Shown: piece by piece, positions 27,210 through 33,119 of the stretch
How the letters are laid out: every line of letters starts with the position of its first letter
How positions within the stretch are numbered: the first letter of the stretch is position 1
Source: Lentzea fradiae
Lineage (GTDB): Bacteria; Actinomycetota; Actinomycetes; Mycobacteriales; Pseudonocardiaceae
NCBI RefSeq assembly: GCF_900100955.1
Contig: NZ_FNCC01000003.1
Coordinates: 372,001-436,000 of the forward strand
Direction: 5' to 3'
DNA: 64,000 bases
Program-made: the position numbers and the translations under genes
The notes under the pieces: model-generated
What the model was told of the DNA's origin: nothing
Seen by the model: the letters and a program-made list of their open reading frames with translations, nothing else
Databases searched by the model: none

Positions 27210-28073
27210 CTATCGGAACGCGTGCAGCTTCTCCGGGTTGACCAGCCACATCACCTGGTCGATGCCGTCGGCGGACGCCGTCACGGTGATCACGGCGTAG
27301 GTGCCGGAGCCGTTGCGCAGCCGGACGGCGGCCTGACCGTTCGCCTCCACGTACGAGGCGTCCGCGCCGGCCCAGAACCCCGGCGCCCAGGCCGCGAAGA
27401 TCCGCGCCACCGCCGCCGCGCCGACCAGCGGACGGCCCGCCGCCCGCACCTTGCCGTCGCTGTCGGAGTAGCTCACGACGTCCTGCGCGAACAGCCGCTC
27501 CAGCGCCGCGAGGTCACCCACCTGCGCCGCCGCGACGAACGCCTCCAGCAGCCTGCGCTGGTCGGCCCGTTCGACCGGGGCGCGGCGCTCGTCGGCCAGG
27601 TGCTTGCGCGCCCGGCTGACCAGCTGCCGTGCGGCGGCCTCGCTGGTCCGGACGATCTCGGCGATCTCCTTGTACGGGTAGTCGAACGCCTCCCGCAGCA
27701 CGTACGCGGCCCGTTCGGTCGGCGTGAGCTTCTCCAGCAGCAGCAACACCGCGAGCTCCAGCACCGCGCCCCGTTCCGCGCCGAGCTGCGGGTCCGCAGC
27801 GGTGTCGACGGGCTCGGGCAGCCACGGGCCGACGTAGGTCTCGCGGCGCGCCCGTGCGGTCTGCGACGCGTTGATCGCGAGCCGGGTGACGGCCGTCGCC
27901 AGGTACGCCTCGGGGTTGCGCACGGCGGCGCGGTCCGCGGCCTGCCAGCGCAGCCACACCTCCTGCACCAGGTCCTCGGCGTCGGCGACACCGCCGGTCA
28001 TCCGGTAGGCGATGCCGAACAACCTCGGCCGGACCGCCGCGAACACCGACTCGGCCTGGTCGGGAGAGATCAT
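27210..28073 (-). CDS. sigJ: ECF41-type (SigJ-like) RNA polymerase sigma factor
   Basis: This 287-residue protein has sigma region 2 (FGIAYRMTGGVADAEDLVQEVWLRW) and region 4 (LTPTERAAYVLREAFDYPYKEIAEIV), followed by a SnoaL-like C-terminal domain (VSYSDSDGKVRAAGRPLVG) ending WLVNPEKLHAF. The linker DSDGK and tail NPEKL correspond to the DGGGR and NPDKL motifs that tune activity in the ECF41 group, which has no separate anti-sigma factor. The ATG at 28073 is preferred over a longer frame that runs antisense into the DUF664 gene. Confidence 0.9.
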   Translation of the reverse strand: MISPDQAESVFAAVRPRLFGIAYRMTGGVADAEDLVQEVWLRWQAADRAAVRNPEAYLATAVTRLAINASQTARARRETYVGPWLPEPVDTAADPQLGAERGAVLELAVLLLLEKLTPTERAAYVLREAFDYPYKEIAEIVRTSEAAARQLVSRARKHLADERRAPVERADQRRLLEAFVAAAQVGDLAALERLFAQDVVSYSDSDGKVRAAGRPLVGAAAVARIFAAWAPGFWAGADASYVEANGQAAVRLRNGSGTYAVITVTASADGIDQVMWLVNPEKLHAFR

Positions 28074-28142
28074 GGCGTCCACCGTAGCGACCGCGGCGGA
28101 ATCCGCGTGCGCGACGCGGGTCCGACCCCGCAGACTGACGCC

Positions 28143-28646
28143 GTGACGACCAGGCCGGAGCCGCCCCTGACCGGCGGCGAACGCGAGACGCTGCGCGCGT
28201 TCCTCGACTTCCACCGCTCCACCCTCGCGATGAAGTGCGAGGGGCTGTCCGACGACGAGCTGCGCCGGCGCTCCATGCCGCCCTCCACGCTCACGCTGCT
28301 CGGCCTGGTCCGGCACATGGCCGAGGTCGAGCGCACCTGGTTCCGCAAGGTCATCAACGGCGAGGACCTGCCGCTGGTGTGGTCGGACGACGGTGACTAC
28401 CAGGTCGCCTACGACGCCTCCGGGTCGAGCAGGGCGGAGGCGTTCGAGGCGTGGCAGGCCGAGGTGGAGCACTCCCGCCGCATCGAGCGCGAGGCCGAGT
28501 CGCTCGACATGACCGGCTACCAGCCGCGCTGGGAGGCGGAGGTGTCGCTCCGGCTGGTCCTGCACCACCTGTGTCACGAGTACGCGCGGCACAACGGTCA
28601 CGCGGACTTCCTGCGCGAGGGGATCGACGGCGTCACCGGCGCGTGA
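28143..28646 (+). CDS. DinB/DUF664 family protein
   Basis: This 167-residue four-helix-bundle protein begins GTG (VTTRPEPPLTGGERETL). The DUF664 pattern is clear: LRAFLDFHRSTLAMKCEGLSDDEL, LGLVRHMAEVERTWFR (metal His) and LHHLCHEYARHNGHADFLRE (metal His pair). Such DinB-like proteins bind a divalent metal and include mycothiol-dependent transferases. It is divergent from the sigma factor with a 69-base gap. Confidence 0.85.
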   Translation: MTTRPEPPLTGGERETLRAFLDFHRSTLAMKCEGLSDDELRRRSMPPSTLTLLGLVRHMAEVERTWFRKVINGEDLPLVWSDDGDYQVAYDASGSSRAEAFEAWQAEVEHSRRIEREAESLDMTGYQPRWEAEVSLRLVLHHLCHEYARHNGHADFLREGIDGVTGA

Positions 28647-28755
28647 GGACGGTCCTAAGTGGACCGGAGCGGCCCCGTGGCTTCGATCCGGCGGCGCCGG
28701 GTACCCCCTCACGACGCCGCCCTAGTCCCGAGGGCGGCCCGGCCAGGAGGTGACC

Positions 28756-29043
28756 GTGCTCTTCCACGTGCGCATGGACGTGGCGCTGCCCCACGACCTC
28801 GACCCCCACCGGCGGACCGAGCTGCTCCACGCCGAGCGCGACAGGCTGCTGGAGCTGCAGAAGATGGGCGTCTGGACGCACCTGTGGCAGGTGGTCGGGC
28901 AGTACGGGGCGATCGGGATCCTCGACGTGCCGACCAACGACGAGCTGCACGCGTTCCTGTCGTCGTTGCCGTTGTGGGAGTTCATGCGGGTCGAGGTCAC
29001 GCCGCTGGCCACGCATTCGTCCGACCAGGACGCCCAGCCCTGA
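28756..29043 (+). CDS. Muconolactone delta-isomerase family protein
   Basis: This 95-residue protein has the muconolactone isomerase fold pattern: LFHVRMDVALPHDLD, ELLHAERDRLLELQKMG, HLWQVVGQYGAIGILDVPTNDELHAFLSSLPLWEFM. True CatC isomerises muconolactone in the catechol branch; no other cat gene is nearby, so the function may differ. GTG at 28756 is five bases after AGGAGG; an in-frame GTG at 28750 overlaps that site and is less likely. Confidence 0.8.
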   Translation: MLFHVRMDVALPHDLDPHRRTELLHAERDRLLELQKMGVWTHLWQVVGQYGAIGILDVPTNDELHAFLSSLPLWEFMRVEVTPLATHSSDQDAQP

Positions 29044-29067
29044 TTTACCGCTGTCTAACCGGCGCGG
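29041..29067 (+). promoter_or_regulatory. Conserved upstream motif of a secreted 4-Cys protein, copy 1
   Basis: TGATTTACCG-N4-CTAACCGG-N2-CGG lies directly upstream of the gene at 29081 and recurs at 30414-30440 before its paralogue. It overlaps the stop of the muconolactone-isomerase-like gene. A shared promoter or operator is likely. Confidence 0.6.
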
Positions 29068-29080
29068 CCCACGGTGGGGC

Positions 29081-29494
29081 ATGCGCAAAGTCATGTTGAT
29101 CCTGCCCGCCGTGCTGCTGTCCGCTCTCGCCGCGACCGGCACCGCCCAGGCCGAGTCGGCGCCGTCCTGCCCCGGCACGGTCCAGATCGGGGCCACCGCC
29201 TACATCCAGAAGAACGGCACGACCATCGCCTCGGTCAAGCAGTTCAAGGGCTGCGGCAAGAACTGGGCCTACACCTACGTCTGGGACTCGCACGCCTCGA
29301 AGCCCGGCAGCTTCTCCTCCAGCGCCGCGATGGTCATCAGCGGCAAGCGCGACTACGGCAGCAACGTCAACGGCACCAACAAGCAGGACGTCTGGTCCAA
29401 GGGCACCGACTCGCTCACCAAGTGCACCCGCGCGTACGGCGAGGTGTGGGGCGACGGCAACGTCTACTGGGCGCAGACCGGCGAACGCTGCTGA
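29081..29494 (+). CDS. Secreted 4-Cys protein (paralogue of 30474-30890)
   Basis: This 137-residue protein has a Sec signal peptide ending AATGTAQA. The mature part has four cysteines (SCPG, KGCGKN, KCTRAYGEV, ERC at the very C-terminus) and aromatic strands YTYVWDS. It is about half identical by eye to the protein at 30474-30890 along its whole length, with the same cysteine spacing and C-terminal Cys. The family is not one I recognise. Two disulfides and an extracellular location are likely. Confidence 0.75.
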   Translation: MRKVMLILPAVLLSALAATGTAQAESAPSCPGTVQIGATAYIQKNGTTIASVKQFKGCGKNWAYTYVWDSHASKPGSFSSSAAMVISGKRDYGSNVNGTNKQDVWSKGTDSLTKCTRAYGEVWGDGNVYWAQTGERC

Positions 29495-29502
29495 CCTCCG
29501 GG

Positions 29503-29910
29503 CTAGGAACCGAACCGGCGCCGCGCCTCTTCGATCTCGTCGAGGTACCGCGAGGTCCACGCGCACATCGCGTCCACGGTGGCCCGCAGCGCCTGTCCCG
29601 GCTCGGTCAGCGTGTAGTCGACGCGGGGAGGCACGGTCGGGTGCACGACGCGGTGCACCAGGCCGTTGCGCTCCAGCAGGCGCAGGTTCTGGGTCAGCAT
29701 CTTGTGGCTGATGCCGTCGACCTCGGTCTTCAGCTCGGTGAAGCGCTTGGTCGAGTCGCCGATAGTCTCGACGATCAGCAGCGCCCACTTGTTCGCGATG
29801 TCGGAGAAGATCTCGCGCGCCAGCGAGTCGGCCCGCGCGAGGTCTCCCCGCTTCCGGTCCGGCAACGCCGCGTCCCTGCTGAGCTGCTTGCTCACCTTCT
29901 GGTTCCTCAC
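29503..29910 (-). CDS. HxlR family transcriptional regulator
   Basis: This 135-residue winged-helix regulator has IFSDIANKWALLIVETIGD, RFTELKTEVDGISHKMLTQNLRLLERNGLVHR and DYTLTEPGQAL, the HxlR pattern. It is divergent from a RidA-family gene with an 80-base gap that contains a palindrome, so it probably controls that gene and itself. Confidence 0.9.
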   Translation of the reverse strand: MRNQKVSKQLSRDAALPDRKRGDLARADSLAREIFSDIANKWALLIVETIGDSTKRFTELKTEVDGISHKMLTQNLRLLERNGLVHRVVHPTVPPRVDYTLTEPGQALRATVDAMCAWTSRYLDEIEEARRRFGS

Positions 29911-29954
29911 TCACGAAAAAGTGCGTTCTTCCAGGTCGTTGCTCACTCTCCTAT

Positions 29955-29969
29955 GGTTACCGAGTAACC
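29955..29969. promoter_or_regulatory. Candidate HxlR operator
   Basis: The perfect palindrome GGTTAC-CGA-GTAACC lies 45 bases upstream of the HxlR start and 22 upstream of the RidA-like start. Position in the divergent gap suggests an operator. Confidence 0.55.
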
Positions 29970-29990
29970 GCAAGAGAGGAACACCCCATC

Positions 29991-30380
29991 ATGTCCGTCA
30001 CCCTCATCAACGCCGAGGGCCTGCCGCAGGTCGACATCTACCACCACGTGGCGGTGACGACCGGCTCGAAGACGGTCTACCTGGCGGGCCAGGTCGACTG
30101 GACCGGTGCGGCCGACCTCGCCACGCAGGTCGAGAACGCCTACGTCAACGTGCACACCGCCCTGAAGGCGGCAGGCGCGTCGTTCCAGGACCTCGCACGG
30201 GTCAGGGTCTACGTCGTCGACTGGACGCCCGACAAGATGCCCGAGCTGCTCAAGGGCATGGAGAACGCGATGGCGCGCGTCGGCGAGACCGCACAGCCGC
30301 CCGCCACGCTGATCGGCGTCGCCGCGCTCGACGTGCCGGAGCACCTGGTCGAGATCGAGGCCGTCGCCTCGATCGACTGA
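29991..30380 (+). CDS. RidA (YjgF/UK114) family protein
   Basis: This 129-residue protein has the RidA layout: VTTGSKTVYLAGQVDWTG, QVENAYVNVHTALKAAGASFQDLARVRVYVVD and LVEIEAVAS. The arginine that RidA enamine deaminases use (in the PAR-T/S segment) is replaced: here it reads QPPATLIGVAAL. It therefore resembles the Rid subfamilies without that activity. The ribosome site is GAGAGGA. It is probably under the divergent HxlR regulator. Confidence 0.88.
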   Translation: MSVTLINAEGLPQVDIYHHVAVTTGSKTVYLAGQVDWTGAADLATQVENAYVNVHTALKAAGASFQDLARVRVYVVDWTPDKMPELLKGMENAMARVGETAQPPATLIGVAALDVPEHLVEIEAVASID

Positions 30381-30413
30381 CCCACCGTGCGCGGCTGGTT
30401 CACCGGGCACAGC

Positions 30414-30440
30414 TGATTTACCGGCGGCTAACCGGGACGG
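30414..30440 (+). promoter_or_regulatory. Conserved upstream motif of a secreted 4-Cys protein, copy 2
   Basis: TGATTTACCG-N4-CTAACCGG-N2-CGG matches the motif at 29041-29067. It lies 60 bases before the start of the second 4-Cys paralogue, with AGAGGGGAG as ribosome site in between. Confidence 0.6.
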
Positions 30441-30473
30441 CGCAGGCTCCTCGCAGGACGAGAGGGGAGCACC

Positions 30474-30890
30474 ATGCGCAAGATCCTGGCCGCGGGCGCC
30501 ATCGCGGCCGCGGTGGCAAGCCTGCTGGGCACCGGCACCGCCCAGGCCGAGACGAACCCCGCCTGCCCGAGTGCCAAGCAGATCGGGTCGACGGTGTACG
30601 TCAAGAACTACGACGAGACCGTCGCATCGGTGAAGCAGTACGCGGGCTGCGGCAAGAACTACTCCTACGTCTACGTGTGGGACTCGTGGCTCTCCAGCCG
30701 CGGCAGGGACTTCGTCCTCACCACGTACATCGAGTCCGGTGGCCTGACGTACGGCTACAAGACCGGTTCACGTGGACAGCGCGAGCTGTGGTCGAACGCC
30801 GCCAACACGATCGACAGGTGCACGCGCGCCTACGGCGAGGTCAACGGGTCGAGCTACTTCCTGTTCGCGAAGACCGGCCAGCGCTGCTGA
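30474..30890 (+). CDS. Secreted 4-Cys protein (paralogue of 29081-29494)
   Basis: This 138-residue protein has a signal peptide ending GTGTAQA and a mature part with four cysteines (ACPS, AGCGKN, RCTRAYGEV, QRC-end), YSYVYVWDSW strands and no known domain. It matches the protein at 29081-29494 in length, cysteine positions and ends. The two genes are separated by the HxlR-RidA pair, so a duplication was followed by insertion or rearrangement. Function unknown. Confidence 0.75.
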   Translation: MRKILAAGAIAAAVASLLGTGTAQAETNPACPSAKQIGSTVYVKNYDETVASVKQYAGCGKNYSYVYVWDSWLSSRGRDFVLTTYIESGGLTYGYKTGSRGQRELWSNAANTIDRCTRAYGEVNGSSYFLFAKTGQRC

Positions 30891-30895
30891 GCCAC

Positions 30896-30926
30896 GAGCC
30901 CGTCCGGCACCCAGCCGGGCGGGCTC
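30896..30926. terminator. Hairpin between convergent genes
   Basis: GAGCCCG-T-CCGG pairs with CCGG-G-CGGGCTC around a short loop, just after the stop at 30890 and touching the stop of the leftward membrane gene. It could serve as a two-way terminator. Confidence 0.55.
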
Positions 30927-31290
30927 ACTCGCGCATGCTGATGAACAACGCGAGCGCCGCCGACAGCGCGATGCCGATCCCGACGACGAGCTGGTTCAGC
31001 CAGACGACCGCGGTGCCGCCGTCCTCGCGCAGCAGCGCCACGACGACCAGCCACAACGCCAGGCCGATCGTGAGCTGGCGCAGCAACGGCACGTCCAGCG
31101 GGGCCATCGCCCGCACCATGCCGAGCAGCATGATGACGACGGCCAGTCCCATCGACACCCAGTACGGCCGGAAGGCGTGCGCGGAGGCGCCGAAGTGCAG
31201 GACCGGGGGTGCGGCGACCAGCCACACGCCCGCCAGGAAGGCGGCGACGCCGGCCCGGCTCTCGACAGTTCGTCCGTGGATGTCCCGCAC
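30925..31290 (-). CDS. SPW-repeat-like small membrane protein
   Basis: This protein of about 121 residues has four hydrophobic segments: AAFLAGVWLVAAPPVLHFG, YWVSMGLAVVIMLLGMV, IGLALWLVVVALLRE and QLVVGIGIALSAALALFIS. The paired segments with W-x(3)-P-like spacing suggest the SPW family. GTG at 31290 gives VRDIHGRTVESRAG; the frame stays open to 31329. Function unknown. Confidence 0.6.
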   Translation of the reverse strand: MRDIHGRTVESRAGVAAFLAGVWLVAAPPVLHFGASAHAFRPYWVSMGLAVVIMLLGMVRAMAPLDVPLLRQLTIGLALWLVVVALLREDGGTAVVWLNQLVVGIGIALSAALALFISMRE

Positions 31291-31369
31291 GCGAACGATT
31301 CTCGCCTCTCGTCCTTCCGCGGGGAACACCCGGTTCGTTCCGATCCTCTTACGCCTAGTGTTTTAGCCC

Positions 31370-32011
31370 GTGATCGACCAGTCCAGCACCCGCGACGCCT
31401 ACGACGCCGTCGCCGGCATCTACGCCGAGCTGTTCAGCGACGTTCTCCGCACCTTGCCGGTGGAACGCGCGTTCCTGGGCGCGTTCGCCGAACTGGTGGA
31501 CGGGCCGGTGGCCGACCTCGGCTGCGGTCCCGGGCACATCACCGCTCACCTGAGCGACCTCGGCCTGGACGCGTTCGGGGTCGACCTGTCCCCCGAGATG
31601 GTCGCACTGGCCCGCCGCGCCCACCCGGACCTGCGGTTCGACGAGGGCACGATGACCGCGCTCGACCTCGCGGACGGCTCGGTGGGCGGGATTCTCTCGT
31701 CGTACTCGCTGATCCACACGCCGCCGTCCGACCTGCCGCTGGTGTTCGCCGAGTTCCACCGGGTGCTCGCGCCGGGCGGGCACGCGGTGCTCGGCTTCTT
31801 CGCGGGTGACGACCCGGAGCCCGAGCCGTTCGACCACAAGGTCGCGCTCGCCTACCGCTGGTCGCCCGACGCGCTCATGGGCTTGATGGGGCAGGCGGGT
31901 TTCCGCGAGGTCGCCAGGGTGCGCCGCGAGCCGCACGAGGGCGAGCGGCCGTTCCAGCACGTGCACCTGCTGGTGTGCAAGGACGGTGGAGATGCCGTGC
32001 AGATCCCGTGA
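31370..32011 (+). CDS. Class I SAM-dependent methyltransferase
   Basis: This 213-residue methyltransferase has YDAVAGIYAELF, motif I VADLGCGPGHITAHL, FGVDLSPEMVALAR, and LPLVFAEFHRVLAPGGHAVLGFF, the Methyltransf_11 type. The C-terminal part ends HVHLLVCKD. Start is GTG at 31370. The flavoprotein at 32053 follows on the same strand 41 bases later. Substrate unknown. Confidence 0.88.
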   Translation: MIDQSSTRDAYDAVAGIYAELFSDVLRTLPVERAFLGAFAELVDGPVADLGCGPGHITAHLSDLGLDAFGVDLSPEMVALARRAHPDLRFDEGTMTALDLADGSVGGILSSYSLIHTPPSDLPLVFAEFHRVLAPGGHAVLGFFAGDDPEPEPFDHKVALAYRWSPDALMGLMGQAGFREVARVRREPHEGERPFQHVHLLVCKDGGDAVQIP

Positions 32012-32052
32012 AGATCTGCCGGTAGGGCTCTGGAACCGTTCTACCGTCGGGC

Positions 32053-33084
32053 ATGGACACCGTGGACGTGCTCGTCGTCGGAGCCGGGCTGGCCGGTCTG
32101 AACACCGCGCGGCTGCTCGCCGACGCCGGTCTCGACGTGGCCGTGTGCGAGCGCAGGACGAGCCTGGAGACCGGCATCCGCACCACCGGCATCTTCGTCC
32201 GGCGCACCCTGGAGGACTACGAGCTGCCGCACCTCGGCCCGGCGGTGCGCCGCGTGCTGCTCTACCCGCCCTCGCACGAGAAGCCCGTCGAGCTGGTGAG
32301 CACGCGCGACGAGTTCCGGGTGGGCGACATGGCCGCCATCTACGCCCAGGCCGTCCGGGACGCCGAACGCGCCGGTGCTCAGGTGCGCCTGAACGCCGGT
32401 TATCCGGGGAAGGCGACACGGGCGCGGTTCACGATCGGCGCGGACGGCGCCCGTTCCACTGTCGCGCGCAGGCTCGGTCTCGACGTGAACCGGCGGCTGA
32501 TCACCGGGATCGAGGAGGTCTACCCGGTCAGGACGGGGTCGGCGCCGGCGTTCCACTGCGTCGTCGACCCGCGGCTCGCACCCGGTTACATCGCCTGGGT
32601 CATCGACGACGGCGAGCACGCGCACGTGGGGCTCGCGGGCCGCGCCGACCGGTTCACCGCGCCGCTTCCCCAGCTGCTGACACGTTTCCGCGGCAGCTTC
32701 CCCGTCCCGGAGCCCGCCGGGCCCGTGCGGCGGCGCGGCGGACCGATCCCGGTCGGTGGCCTGCTGCGGCGGATCGTGTCGCCGCGGGGCCTGCTGGTCG
32801 GCGACGCGGCGGGAGCGGTCTCACCGCTGACGGCGGGCGGGCTCGACCCGTGCATGCGGATGTCCGAGCTGGCGGCCTCGGTGACCTTCGACTACCTGCG
32901 CAGCGGCAACAGGCACGTGCTGGAGCACTACGACGGCGCGGCGTTGCGGCGCCGCTACCTCCTCCGTTCCCAGCTGCGGCGCGGGCTGTCGCTCGTTCGC
33001 GGTCCGGGCATCGCCGAGCTGGCGTTCGGCCTGCTGCGGACTCCTCCCGGGCAGGCAGTGGCGAAGAAGATCCTGTTCACCTGA
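32053..33084 (+). CDS. FAD-dependent oxidoreductase, geranylgeranyl reductase-like
   Basis: This 343-residue flavoprotein has DVLVVGAGLAGLNTARLLADAG (GxGxxG), RFTIGADGARSTVARRLG (DG motif) and RGLLVGDAAGAVSPLTAGGLDPCMR (GD motif with a TAGG element typical of geranylgeranyl reductases). Family members reduce or hydroxylate lipids, isoprenoids or polyketides. No signal peptide. The substrate cannot be inferred from its neighbours. Confidence 0.82.
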   Translation: MDTVDVLVVGAGLAGLNTARLLADAGLDVAVCERRTSLETGIRTTGIFVRRTLEDYELPHLGPAVRRVLLYPPSHEKPVELVSTRDEFRVGDMAAIYAQAVRDAERAGAQVRLNAGYPGKATRARFTIGADGARSTVARRLGLDVNRRLITGIEEVYPVRTGSAPAFHCVVDPRLAPGYIAWVIDDGEHAHVGLAGRADRFTAPLPQLLTRFRGSFPVPEPAGPVRRRGGPIPVGGLLRRIVSPRGLLVGDAAGAVSPLTAGGLDPCMRMSELAASVTFDYLRSGNRHVLEHYDGAALRRRYLLRSQLRRGLSLVRGPGIAELAFGLLRTPPGQAVAKKILFT

Positions 33085-33115
33085 CCGGCCGGGGCGCGGC
33101 GGACGCCCCGGCCGG
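33085..33115. terminator. Bidirectional hairpin terminator
   Basis: A perfect 12-bp stem CCGGCCGGGGCG / CGCCCCGGCCGG with a 7-base loop occupies the 35-base gap between convergent stops at 33084 and 33120. Confidence 0.75.
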
Positions 33116-33119
33116 CGCT

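Noticed and set aside
28750..28755. GTG at 28750 as start of the muconolactone-isomerase-like gene
   Set aside because: It overlaps the AGGAGG ribosome site; GTG 28756 has proper spacing.
28756..29043. A catechol (cat) pathway linked to the pca operon
   Set aside because: Only a lone muconolactone-isomerase-like gene is present, 12 kb away, with no catA or catB.
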